64,000 bases of DNA, taken from Myxocyprinus asiaticus (taxonomy: Eukaryota > Chordata > Actinopteri > Cypriniformes > Catostomidae). Positions 42,909 through 53,729 of this stretch are shown here, piece after piece (the first letter of the stretch is position 1; each line of letters starts with the position of its first letter). Under the pieces are notes generated by a model, which ran no database searches, was not told the DNA's origin, and was given only the letters and a program-made list of their open reading frames with translations. The translations under genes and the position numbers were made by a program. The stretch lies in the NCBI RefSeq assembly GCF_019703515.2, contig NC_059365.1, positions 39,632,001 through 39,696,000 on the forward strand. The letters run 5' to 3'.

Positions 42909-43229
42909 TGTGGTGGTGGGGGCGTGGTTGAGCACCGGCTTGTGAATGGAGAGCGAGATCAGGAGATGAGAATGGAAAGGATCATCACCTGACAATGATT
43001 GTCTCTAACAGCTGTTTGTCATTGCAGTGAGAGTTGGAGACAGATTTAAGAGTGAGCCAGATGCCAGCGAGGAGAGAGAACCCCGCACACACCCCTCGCT
43101 GAGCCTGTGTGGCATGAATGTGTTGAAAAGCGAGTTTTGTTTGAGTTGTAAAAATAAACATACCTTTAAGAGTTGAAGTTCACCATTCCCTGCTTTCTCC
43201 TTTCTACCCCAAGAACCTGATTTGTTACA
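42909..43229 (+). repeat. Solo LTR
   Basis: A 321-bp block begins TGTGGTGGTGGGGGCGTGG and ends TGATTTGTTACA, contains AATAAA near 43153, and is flanked by the identical pentamer ATACT at 42904-42908 and 43230-43234. No internal retroelement sequence is attached, so it is a solo LTR left by recombination. Gypsy-type ends are likely. It inserted next to the right end of the MITE. Confidence 0.85.
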
Positions 43230-43619
43230 ATACTCTATATCCTCTATTCTGAGGGAAAAAATGAATGTTGATTGTGTTATAATGCATTATACTCTTTAAT
43301 GAAAAGGTTTAGTATTATAATGTATTATATCTCTAGTTATATATAAGGCGTTGTCATGTGTATTGTGTTGATTCATGTCTTTTACTTTGAAATTCTAGGT
43401 CCTGGTTCATGTCATGTGTTCCTGTTTCCCTTGTCATGTGATTCCTGTTTTCCCTCCATGTTCTTGTGTCATGTTTTCATTGGGTTATTGTTTAATTAGC
43501 TTGTTATGAGTTCTGTTTGTTCATTGGTTTATGTTCCCCGATGTCCATGTATTTAAGCCTCATGTTTTCCATTGTGTAGTTGTCAAGTATTGTATTGATG
43601 GTATGTGTTTGGTATTCTG

Positions 43620-43704
43620 TTGTCAAGTCAAGTCAAGTCAAGTCAAGTCAAGTCAAGTCAAGTCAAGTCAAGTCAAGTCAAGTCAAGTCAAGTCAAGTCA
43701 AGTC
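43620..43704. repeat. (TCAAG)n pentanucleotide array, about 17 units
   Basis: A nearly perfect run of GTCAA/TCAAG pentamers. The open frame translating it as repeated SSQVK is an artefact. Confidence 0.97.
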
Positions 43705-43991
43705 CATGGTCATTTTTTGTTTTGTAGTCAGGGTTATTGGTGTTCACGTTAGTAAATAAACTGCACTTGGGTTCTTCATCTTCACGTCTTCATCATTGCC
43801 ATCATTGTCAGCAGTTCCAGCATACATTACAGGCGTATTAGGAGACATTATAAATATGAGCTTCATAGAAAGTGTTTTTACCTTGAAAAATATGTTTAAA
43901 AACTTTTTTGAAATTAATGATTAAGTTGTGTACACTCATGTGTGTTGAAGGATAAAGGAAAGTATTTTAAAGGGGTCATGAAATGCTCTTT

Positions 43992-44020
43992 TTTTTTTAT
44001 ATATATATATATATATATAG
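43992..44020. repeat. T-run and (TA)n tract
   Basis: T10 followed by a TA run near the left end of the TTAA element. Confidence 0.85.
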
Positions 44021-44613
44021 TTTTATTATCTTCCCTGAGGTCCACTGATAATCATAAACAGTCATAATTTAGTAATATTTGTTCATTTTCCACCCTGTTT
44101 TTTTTTTTTTTTTGCTCTCTGTCTAAATGCTCGGTTTTGGCCTCAGCTCCTCCTTTAAACGTCAATGTAAACGCCCACTGTTCTGATTGGCTAACATTGT
44201 GCAGCCCCTCAAATATAGCCATGTTTGAAATTCGATCGGAAGAGAATGAACAACCCCACAATATTATAAAACTAAATTTCAGGGTTTACACATTGCATCC
44301 AAATATATTAAACTGTTCATCTCAAGCACAATTGGACACGAGAGCTGCGTCACGTCAAAAGCAATAGAACCCATTATAATCAATGATGCTATCTACCATT
44401 TAAGCATCCACTGCAGTAAACAGTAAATAGATCTCCCATTCTATTTTGCGCTGTACGCACTGGCTACTACTGCCAACAACAACACAAATAAATGGTTTAG
44501 AAAGTTTGTGTCGACGAACCTGGTGTAGACAGCCTCAAGCTGTTGCATCGCATCAACGGACGCGCCCGGTGTAGACAAGATTTCAGCACCATAAACTATC
44601 ACACAGTCATGAC

Positions 44614-45418
44614 TAGGGTGACCATATTCTGGTTTTCCAAAAAGAGGACTAATAGGGTTCAAAACAGTGTTACTATGAATGCAAACTTTAATACAGTGAA
44701 AAAGACACTCTATTAGCATAACACAAATATATATATAAATAAATAAAAATTTCCAACATTCTTTTGAATGTCCATGTACTAAAATAAAATATTTGATGCC
44801 ATGAGTTTACCTTCATTTACTATTACTATTATTTTGAATGGCCATGGAAAATGAAGCAATGTGATAGCAATTTTACCTGGTTGCAAAAAGTAGTCCGTTA
44901 ATTTACCTGATGAACTTTCACCTTTAGCTGACCCTTTATGCTTCGCAGAGCTAATGTATGCTTCTAAATCACTTGCACCTTTATTAGCAACTGACACATA
45001 AGTGCCAGCTTTACATGTCATACTTTCTGCTTCCCACGGATCTCGACTTGGACGAAAGCATGGGAATGTTCTGTGCAAATCTTCTGTAAATTTGTACTTT
45101 CGTTTGGGCATTGTTTCCACTCAGCTGTCATTTACTGCTACTGTCAAGCAACTGTTTGATGCCGAACACAACAGCGCTTCGCGCGTTCGCAGAGAGATTG
45201 ACCAATTGGTGTGTGATAAGGCGGGACTTTCAAAGAGGAGTTAAAGCAATGCAAATATGTGTGCACACACAATGAAGTATTAGACCAGATACACATCATA
45301 ATGCAACTAAAGCCGAATCCCAGACATTTTTGCAAATTTAGAAATCCCGGCCGGACGTTTTTTTTAAGGTCCGAAAAAAAGGACATGTCCGGGAAAAAGA
45401 GGACGTATGGTCACCCTA
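44614..45418 (-). mobile_element. Internally deleted hAT transposon with BED-like exon
   Basis: The ends TAGGGTGACCATA and TATGGTCACCCTA are flanked by identical octamers GTCATGAC at 44606-44613 and 45419-45426, the expected hAT duplication. The next bases at the right (complement of GGACATGTCCGGGAAAAAGA) also occur at the end of a related fragment at 60419. At 805 bp it is far shorter than an autonomous hAT, but part of a transposase exon remains on the minus strand. Confidence 0.88.
44875..45111 (-). pseudogene. hAT transposase N-terminal exon (BED-like zinc finger)
   Basis: The minus strand reads MPKRKYKFTEDLHRTFPCFR, then a block with DPWEAESMTCKAGTYVSVAN, DLEAYISSAKHKGS and KLTDYFLQ. 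The pattern C-x2-3-C...H-x-H with an aromatic residue ahead is that of a BED-type or hAT-associated zinc finger. After DYFLQP the sequence CCAG followed by GTAAAA looks like a splice donor, fitting a spliced hAT transposase whose catalytic exons have been deleted. It may still encode a small DNA-binding peptide but no transposase. Confidence 0.6.
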
Positions 45419-45929
45419 GTCATGACATTTGAAATATTCATGAATGAAACTGTTTACTTAAGTTTTAGATCGCATCCAATAGTGTTTTTAACTGCCCCAT
45501 CCTTCAATAACAATTATTTTGCAAAGCTTGAACCGTTTTATGACTGGTTCACAAGCAATCCATGCTGAAATACGCTGAAGACATATTCACATGATGCACA
45601 TTGATAGTCCAAAGCAAAACGAAGACGCATACATCCACTTTCCAGTGTCATCCTGTACATATCAGGTGCACATTGCCAGAAACGCGTCAAAACAGTTAAA
45701 GACGTCCATTTAGTGTGTTTAAATACACCAACAATTAAAAAGAGCATAGATGGGTGAAAGAACAGTATGCTGAGCAGTTTGTGCACACAACAACAACATC
45801 TGCATCTTTTAAAAGTGATGCCAGAGACATGACAACAGTCAAAGACATCTGTGTAGTCCATGTTTATATAAAAAAATAATGCTATGTTTAGGAATAGTTA
45901 GACCACACTAGGCCACATTGTTTGCCCTG

Positions 45930-45930
<1 letters not shown>

Positions 45931-45962
<32 letters not shown>
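45931..45962. repeat. (CT)n/(GT)n microsatellite
   Basis: A CT run passes directly into a GT run. Confidence 0.9.
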
Positions 45963-45963
<1 letters not shown>

Positions 45964-46739
45964 TTACCAACTGAGCTCCAGGGCCAGTGGGCGGGGCCAA
46001 GGGTGCGGTGATGTAAAGTAGGTGTTGATGGTGTTGCTGTGGAGGCAGTCATGAATTAATGAGTACCCCTAGTGACCTAGGGAAGTCACAGAAGTAGAGA
46101 ACGAGGTGTTTTGGCAGCTTGGTTTCAATAAATGCTTATATTACATTGGGGATTAAGTTTGGAGTTCTGACATTTGCAGTGGGTTTTTATAGTAGAAGGA
46201 CCTTTTATATGTCAAAATATCAAGGAAAATGTTATTCCTCATGACATGACCCGTTTAAAACCTTTTACTTGATGGTTACATTATTTTACGTTTTTAAAGT
46301 CAATAAATCGATTTTGTTGTAAAAGAAAGAAAAGAAAATCAGAAAACTATATATTGTGTAACTGTGAATTTACTACTAGTGTCAGACATCATTCTGATAA
46401 ATGTACTTATTTTTACATGATTGACAAATACTGTATATGCAAAAAGACAAGCAGACAAAACCAATAAAGTTTAATACAATACCTTATTTACAATTATGGT
46501 ACACAATTGGTTTCTTTTTAACAAAAAGAAAATTAGTTTGTGATTGGAAACACAAATTAAATGTAACAAATCTATTATTTCAGTTTGAGAACATCTGACT
46601 TCTAATTACAGCCCTGAGTCTCAGGCATAAATGTGGTATTATTCTGGTTTTTAAGCCCAATGAAGACTGCATTATCACTGAGCTGTTCTTGGTCATGCTG
46701 TTGTATAAATACCCAGTATTTGTTCAATTACAGGCCATT

Positions 46740-47959
46740 TTATGTTCCTCCTTCATCTTCCTCATCAGTCTCTTCCTCACTCTCGCTGTAGAGAACCGTG
46801 GCACGATTGGTATTCACAAAGAGATCGCTGTCATCATCCTCAGAGTCGCTGTAACACTCTTCCTCTGTTGTTCTTTCACTTTTCTCTTTTGTTGATCCCT
46901 CGTTTTTCTCGCTGGATGCGCAATCTTCCTGAAATCCTTCTGGCCTGTGTGAAAAGCGACAATACAGTTTGCTAAAGACATTTCAGCTTTTACTTGTTGA
47001 ACAGATATTGAAACAAATGTTAACAGAAATCAGAGTTGTTGGGATTAAAAGCAATATTTGAGCAAATATAATATACAGTCAGTATACATTTTTCAATTTA
47101 TATATAGTATTAAAAGCACACCAAAATGGCATACATCTCCTGCTCATGATGACACTAGGATTATTATTTATTAAGTTAAAGGGGTATTAAAAACATTTAA
47201 TGGCCTTACCAGACACCAAGTTTCCTCAGGTACCGGATGTGGTCCCGGTAAAGTATGAAGGTGATTTCTCCTTTCACCTTTCCTCCTTCTTTAATGGGAT
47301 CAACGAAGACAAAATCTCTTAGTAGAGAGAGAGAAAGACATCGCTAAAAAACTTTTAATATCTGTAGTAAACATTACTTGAAGATACTTGGGATGTTTTG
47401 TTCTACAACATAAATGACACACAGTCATGCATCAGATGTGAATTTTGAAGCTGTTTAAAAATATGTATGTTGCTCACAAGATTCTAAATAAGGACTACAA
47501 ATACCACAAGCATGTGCGTGAACGTCCCTGATGAGATGGAAAACCATTGTATTCCTTATCTAGCAACTTGTAAGCAACATACTTATTTTTTAAACACAGC
47601 GGCTTCAAAATTCATGTCTTAGGTGTGTTTGTGTGTAATTTATGTTGAAGAACAAAACTTTAAAGTCTCTTCATGTAATTTTTACCACAGACCTTATTTT
47701 ACACATAAATCTAAAACTGCCATTATATAAAATAAAAAAACATAGGAAAATCCAGAGGGAACTCTTGGCTTGAAAATGCTAATTCTCGTCTAGGTTTTTG
47801 GACTACAGTCGGAACAGCTCAATTATCCGGGAAAGGTAGAGCAAAGTTACCTCATTTGATCCAGATGTTCTTGCAGAACTTTGTAGGCATGCTGATCAGA
47901 TATTGCTCACCATTGCCAGTCACAGCTTCATGGAGGTTATTGCCATTACTTCCTAAGAC
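46740..47959 (-). pseudogene. eif1ad: eif1ad-like gene, decayed (last three exons)
   Basis: Three minus-strand exons (47959-47851, 47315-47210, 46944-46740) join in phase with GT-AG ends. They encode VLGSNGNNLHEAVTGNGEQY, then [20 protein letters not shown] with [14 protein letters not shown], then an acidic tail with DSDLFVNTNRA and ESEEETDEEDE, ending in a stop. This is the order of EIF1AD, a nuclear protein with an eIF1A-like OB fold. At the end of the first visible exon the codon after NIWIK, normally Arg, is TGA, and the conserved Arg of KFRKN is Cys (TGC); both fit CpG decay. The initiator exon was not found upstream to 50.3 kb. Intact frame elsewhere suggests recent loss. Confidence 0.75.
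47851..47959 (-). pseudogene. eif1ad: eif1ad exon with premature TGA
   Basis: A 109-base exon preceded on the minus strand by ATCATGCAG and followed by GTAACT. It encodes the first strands of the S1-like OB fold, ending MPTKFCKNIWIK followed by TGA and G. The stop is two bases from the donor, so the next exon could only be translated by readthrough. Confidence 0.75.
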
Positions 47960-48000
47960 CTGCATGATACATTTGAGGTATATGCTTATCTAGAGATTAG

Positions 48001-48110
48001 GGATGCACGATATATCGGCGCCGATATATTATTGGCCGATAACCGGGAAAATACAAATATTAATATTGCGCCGATAATGGAATTACCACCGATATGTTCA
48101 CCAGTAATAT
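48001..48110. repeat. hAT-like element end, partial
   Basis: TAGGGATGCACGATATATCG followed by GCGCCGATATATTATTGGCC is the end type of a common fish hAT-like element related to 6115-6749. No matching right end was found. Confidence 0.5.
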
Positions 48111-50285
48111 GTTACAGTTTATTTGGTTGCGGCTGAGAATCTCTGACTGCCTGCAGCATCTTTCCTTCAGGCAGAAACTCGAACAGGCAGTAACTCGAGC
48201 AGCCCCAGGCGACAGTTTGCATGCGCACACACAGTGTGTCTCTGAGAACCAAGCTGATGTCGCTCAGTGTGGATTATTTCAACATCTCTGCACCTTGTTA
48301 CGTTGTTTTGGGTCTGGTTTTAATTCGAGATCATCTGCTGTGAGTAACGAAATGCCATTTCCCATATTCTGCATGTATGTTACTCGGGGGCGATCATCTT
48401 CGCTTATTACTTATGAAATATAAACAAAATGAGGGAAAGTGCACATCGTTACTTGCAGCACATCACTGCAATTAAAACAAGCCCAAAGACAACCTAACAC
48501 AGTGCATAGATATAGAAATAATTATCACAGAGTGACTTGAGATGGCTAAAAACACCAGTTTGTGAGTGAAAGGAATGTGCTTGTTGTATTTTTCAAGTTG
48601 AGACTTTTCTAACTTTATGACTCATGACTATTCGATCTTTATGTTATCTATTCCCACTGTGATTGTTGTGTTCACGTTTCATAAGTTATACAGTGGAACT
48701 GTCACAGATGAGCGCTGTAACAAGTGTCTTTGAATGAGACGTACATAAGCACGATGCAAACACATACTGTACATACACAAACCACAGCTGCACACACAGT
48801 CTGGCTGCTAGCATAAATATTAAACCATGTAAACAAATTACAGAGATTAGGGTTTGCATTGTGTGTTTTGTTGTTTAATGTTCGTTATATGCAGTTTATA
48901 GCCACATTTTGGTTTAATGCCTTTTTACAGCTGACTGAAGTTCATTTTTCTCTCTCTGTGAGCCAGTCATCAGGATTACCATAAACACTCATATAAATGG
49001 GCATCATACAATTAAGGCAAGTGTACTGTCATTTATTTGTCATTCTGAAGGGGTGGATTTTCGAATAACCTTTTACTCTTACAAATTATATCTCATCTTT
49101 TATCATCCTCATTTATTCTTATTATATTAATCTATTAATCTATTAATTCTATTTTCCTTTTACAATAAGGTGCCAGTAGCATGTATGTAATCTGAGGGGT
49201 GACTGAGGGTCTGACTTTGATGCCAGGAATACAATAACAGTGATTATTTAGGCCGGCTCCCAGAGAATATGCATTTATATTGTACTGCATTTATGCACAA
49301 ACATATGTATCTGTTGTAATTATTACATAATCAACCATTCTATAACCATTTTATTCTGTTTTAATTCAATCATTATTAATTGAATGAGAGAGAGATTTTA
49401 GTCTCTTTATGTGATTTTATTGTCATATTAGGTGACTATTCTGCATTTGGCCTTGTGTATGTGCTTTGTTTTTCTTCTGCTCTGTCCTAATTTTCCACAG
49501 ATGGCGAGAGGCCCTGAATTCCACCAGAGATAATGAGAAAAACTCCCATCTTAGGGAGACAGCGCCTACCTGTTGCAATGTCTAAATTAAATTGTTTATG
49601 GTGATCTATAACACATGACTGCCATAGTCAAAACCCTCAAGGATTTTTAATTACTTTCCTTGGTATCTTCTGGATAGTGAAAGAAGTAGTAGTCATAACT
49701 TATTGCTGTTCCTTGACATCTGCATATAAGTTCTGTAAAACCAATGATGGGAACTGATTAATGTTATGGTTAACGAATGATTGTTTGCACGAAGGTGGAA
49801 ACAGACCATATTTGTAAATTGCTAAGGTGTTTGAAGTACTACCGTAATCTTAGAAAGTGTTGTACTATGACATCTCTAAGTCAATTTGCATATGACTATA
49901 ATTGCTTGTGAATGTTTTTGAATGGTTACTTCACTCTTTTTTCCTCCTTTCATTTTGTCTTGTGTATCTTTCTCTTTTGGTTTTGAATTCTTCTTTTTCT
50001 TCTATATTTTGGAACTACTGGATCATGTTGACTTGTGATGTAAATTGGAACTTCAGAGAACAATCAGTACTCTCTCTCAACTGATTGCAAAGCTGAGTCT
50101 GAGTTTTTATAACTTTATGTTCATATTGGTGGAGGATGCGGGCAACTTCGGTGTTACTTTGATCAACCAATATTAAGGTAGGTAGATTTTCTATTTTATG
50201 TTAGGGACTGTCTGGTGGAGATATTGAGTAAGAGGTTTGTGTGTAGGAGCTTCACCCTGTATTAAGAGAGTGAATTTAGGATGGC
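48111..50285. other. Unassigned intergenic sequence
   Basis: AT-rich sequence without recognised exon or complete repeat. The 109-residue plus frame at 48094-48423 has no domain. The missing first eif1ad exon would be expected here and was not seen. Confidence 0.4.
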
Positions 50286-50286
50286 A

Positions 50287-50288
<2 letters not shown>

Positions 50289-50372
<84 letters not shown>
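50289..50372. repeat. (CA)n-(TA)n-(CA)n microsatellite
   Basis: CA repeats flank about 30 TA units immediately upstream of the gypsy 5' LTR. Confidence 0.95.
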
Positions 50373-50373
<1 letters not shown>

Positions 50374-50376
50374 GTG

Positions 50377-50811
50377 TGTCATGGGATTATTCAGCACCGG
50401 TTTGTTTTGTGTGTCTTCCCTCATGTTGTTGCGGGTGTGACGTTAATTATGCCGTTGCTCGGCAACGCTTATTACCAGTCACTGCCTGATTAACGCGACA
50501 CCTGCACGCTATCTTCTTTCCCCTTTATTAGCAGCCCTTTGTGTGAGTTGTGTTTGTAGGATCATTCTCGTGTGTTGTGCTTTGTCTCTCTCATGCTCAT
50601 GCTCTTTTCTTGTTTTTAGTTGGACTTACCTTTACCTGTTTTCCTGTGCTGCAGTATCTCTCTCAGTACACTCTGCATTTGGTCATCTCTGCCTTCATCA
50701 TCCCACCTCACTGCAGTCATTGCCTGCATAGCTTCGTCGCCATCTTCATCATCATCGCCATTCGGATTACTCTTGCTGTTGGATTGTCTGGGTCCTCTAT
50801 TTATCATAACA
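50377..50811 (+). repeat. 5' LTR of the gypsy element
   Basis: Begins TGTCATGGGATTATTCAGCA and ends TTATCATAACA. It matches 55478-55950 along its length but lacks a block of about 55 bp near its 3' end that the other LTR keeps (the AACCACTCTATATTCCATTA region). Confidence 0.9.
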
Positions 50812-50829
50812 TAACGGTCCGGCCAACAT

Positions 50830-51584
50830 CATGGACCCAGCAGGACTCGCCGAGATCCAGCAGTTTCTCTCTCGTCAGAATTCCCATCTCGCTCAGTAAG
50901 AGGAGGTCGCGAGACATCGAAGTTTGGGCAGCGCAATTCACCGAGCTCTCCTCCCTCATCCGGTGACTGTCATCTCAAGATGAGTCCCCTGCACCCACAC
51001 CGCCACTGCCACCACTGCCGGAGTCAGCATCACCCACTGCTCCATGATTTGAGCCTCGGATCAACCCTCCAGCATCCTATTTGGGTGAGCCTAACTATTG
51101 CAGAGCTTTTTTATCCCAGTGCTCTCTGGCTTTTTCCTTGCACCCGTCTGCATTTCCCACCGAGCAATCAAAGGTTGCTTATGTTATTTCACTGCTGACT
51201 GGTTGGGCATGTCTGTGGGGAACTGCAGTGTGGGAACAGAAACATCCATGTTGCTCCTCGTTCCAGTCCTTCACTGAGGAACTCAGGAAGGTCTTCGACC
51301 GTGCAGCGCATGGCAGAGAGGCAGCACGTGCTCTAGCCGAACTTCACCAAGAAACGCTATCAGTATCTGAGAATTCCATCGAGTTTCGGACGCTTGCTGC
51401 TAGTTGTAACTGGAACGAGGAGGCGCAGTTGGACTTATTCCTGCATGGGTTGGCTGACCACATCAAGGATGAGCTCTATGCTCTAGATCTACCAAAGACT
51501 CTTTATGGACTGGTTGATCTTGCTATTCGAGTGGACGCATGTCTTCAGCATCACTCGTGTCTAGGATCTATAGCAACTCATTAG
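50830..51584 (+). pseudogene. gag of the gypsy element, broken
   Basis: The start MDPAGLAEIQQFLSRQ at 50830 matches the gag start of the left-edge element and reaches a TAA after about 22 residues. The capsid region resumes at 51081 with GEPNYCRAFLSQC and continues through FRTLAASCNWNEEAQLDLFL to 51584. Its order and motifs match the left-edge gag. No intact zinc knuckle follows, although short fragments of that region remain near 51690-51770. Confidence 0.8.
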
Positions 51585-51769
51585 CATCTGCTGTATGCTT
51601 CGTCACCTTCCAGGGGAGTTTTGAGTCAGGTTGCAGTCAGTCAGTCATTTGAGGGAGAACCCATGCTGGTGGGCAGAGCTTGGTTGTTTTGGGAGGAGAA
51701 GAACCACCGACGCACACAAGGTCTGTGTCTCTACTGTGGATCTCCAGGTCATCAAGCACATTCCTGTTC

Positions 51770-52440
51770 AGTAAAAGAGAGAGCCCACCGGTAGTTCAGA
51801 GGTTATTGGTGGGTAGTTCATTCCAACGGAAATCCTCATCTTTGACTCTCCTCCCGGTACGACTGCAGTGGGGTTCTCTGCATCACTCCTGTCAAGCCCT
51901 AGTCAACTCCGGTGCTAAGATCAATCTCATTGACGCTTCCCTGGTCAAGACTCTCAAGATCCCCACTTCTACTCTCAATGTCAAGATTCTGGTCAATACT
52001 CTATGCAACACTCAACTTACGGAAATAACTCACTGCACCACCGCCTCAAACCTCACTGTCTTCAGCAATCATTCTGAACTCACCTCATTTTACATCATTG
52101 ACTCTCCACTCACCCCAGTCATCCTAGGACATTCATGGTTATCCACACACAATCCTCACATTTGCTGGTCTGGTAACACGATTTTGGCTTGGAGTACTTT
52201 CTGCCATGCTTCTTGTCTTTTGTCTGCGCCTTCCCCTGTTTCTTGTTCTGTGTTGCAGGATGAACCGGTGGATGTTTCCAGGGTTCCCATGGAGTACCAC
52301 GACCTGCGAGGGGTGTTCAGTAAGCCTCAGGCTGCATCTCTTTCTCCTCATCGTCTCTATGATTGTGCTATAGAGCTTAAATCAGGTACGTTTCCATCAA
52401 GGGTGGTTTATACTCGCTCTCGGCTCCTGAAAGGGAGGCC
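51770..52440 (+). pseudogene. Aspartic protease region, gypsy element
   Basis: A frame running to 52480 contains the retropepsin-like core CQALVNSGAKINLIDASLV followed downstream by VILGHSWLSTHNPHICW. In retropepsins the catalytic motif is Asp-Ser/Thr-Gly; here the first residue is Asn (AAC at 51905-51907), so the protease should be inactive. The ILGHSWL motif is the conserved second half of the fold. The frame then enters the spacer before reverse transcriptase. Confidence 0.75.
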
Positions 52441-53408
52441 ATGGAGAAATACATTTCTGATTCTCTGGCAGCCAAGATAATTCAGCCCTCTTCCTCTCCT
52501 GCAGGTGCGGGGTTCTTTTTCGTGGATAAGAAGGATGGCTCCTTTCAGCCCTGTATTGACTATCGGAGGCTGAATAACATCACCATTAAGAACACTTACC
52601 CTTTACCGCTGATATCATCAGCCTTCGAGCGTCTGCAGGGAGCCAACTTTTTCATAAAATTGGACCTTTGCAATGCCCTAGGGGGCACTCTGAGTATCTG
52701 GTGATGCATTTCAATTTAGCCAACGCCCCCGCAGTCTTCCAGGCATTAGTCAATGACGTGCTGAGAGATATGATTGGTAAGTTCATTTTTTTCTACCTGG
52801 ATGACATTCTGATTTTTTCTTATTCTCTCCAGGAACATGTTCAGCACGTCAGACGAGTGCTCCAATGGCTGCTAAAGAATGGGCTTTTTGTCAAGGCAGA
52901 GAAGTGCGAGTTCCACGCTTGATCGGTAACTTTTCTAAGATTCATCGTGTCACCAGAGGGGATTCAGGTAGACCAAGCTAAGATTAAGGCTGTGGTAGAT
53001 TGGCCAACCCCGGATACTCACAAGGCCCTGCAGAGATTCTTGGGTTTCGCCAATTTTTACCGGCGTTTTATTCACAATTACAGCCAACTAGCCACACCTC
53101 TGATGGATCTTACCTCCACCAAGACTGAATTTTTCTAGTCAAGGGAGACCGACCAGGCTTTCTCCAAACTCAAGGGCCGCTTTGTTTCGGCCACCATTCT
53201 TGTTACCCCTGACATGTCTCGTCAGTTTGTTGTGGAGGTAGATGCGTCAGATGTGGGGGTAGGTGTGGTACTCTCCCAACAGAGTCCCTCCGATGACAAG
53301 ATGCATCCATGCACCTTTTTCTCCCATTGTTTGTCTCTTGCCGAATGTAATTATGACACTGGTAATCGTGAGTTGCTGGCAATCAAGTTAGCCTTGGAGG
53401 AGTGGTGA
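52441..53408 (+). pseudogene. Reverse transcriptase and RNase H, broken
   Basis: RT motifs appear in order: [39 protein letters not shown], then after a frame change [20 protein letters not shown] and [11 protein letters not shown] (YLDD at 52794-52805). About 20 residues normally present between the first aspartate block and YLVM are missing. [13 protein letters not shown] follows in the connection region, then RNase H with [18 protein letters not shown]. In-frame stops lie at 52920 (TGA), 53136 (TAG) and 53406 (TGA). Confidence 0.88.
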
Positions 53409-53729
53409 CATTGGTTAGAGGGGTCTGGGGTACCTTTCATTGTCTGGACCGATCATAAAAATCTAGAGTACATTCGCTCCACTAAACGTCTGAAATCCAG
53501 GCAAGCCCGTTGGGCTCTTTTTTTCGGTCGCTTTAATTTTTCCATCTCTTACCATCCTGGTTCCAAAAACATCAAACCGGACGCCTTGTCTCGTATTTTT
53601 TATCGTTCCGAGCTACCGATCTCTCCAGAACCTATCATCCCTACCAAGTTGGTGGTGGCGGTAGTGTCCTGGGAGATTGAGTCGAAGGTCCGCACAGCCT
53701 TACAAGGGGTAAGTCTGTCCATCCAGACA

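Larger units (their letters stand above)
43971..46254. mobile_element. TTAA-flanked element, host of a nested hAT
   Basis: The left end AGGGGTCATGAAATG and the right end CATGACATGACCCGT are inverted copies with one mismatch in the first ten bases, and TTAA flanks both (43967-43970, 46255-46258). This fits a TTAA-specific superfamily such as piggyBac or Kolobok. No transposase of that type is present. A separate hAT copy lies inside at 44614-45418. Confidence 0.65.

Noticed and set aside
46689..46975. Hydrophobic plus-strand frames resembling membrane proteins
   Set aside because: They are antisense to the acidic eif1ad tail; complements of acidic codons read as Leu/Phe/Ser.
48094..48423. 109-residue plus frame considered as the missing eif1ad first exon region
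   Set aside because: Wrong strand, and no Lys/Arg-rich MSKATKRKH-like start is present on either strand.
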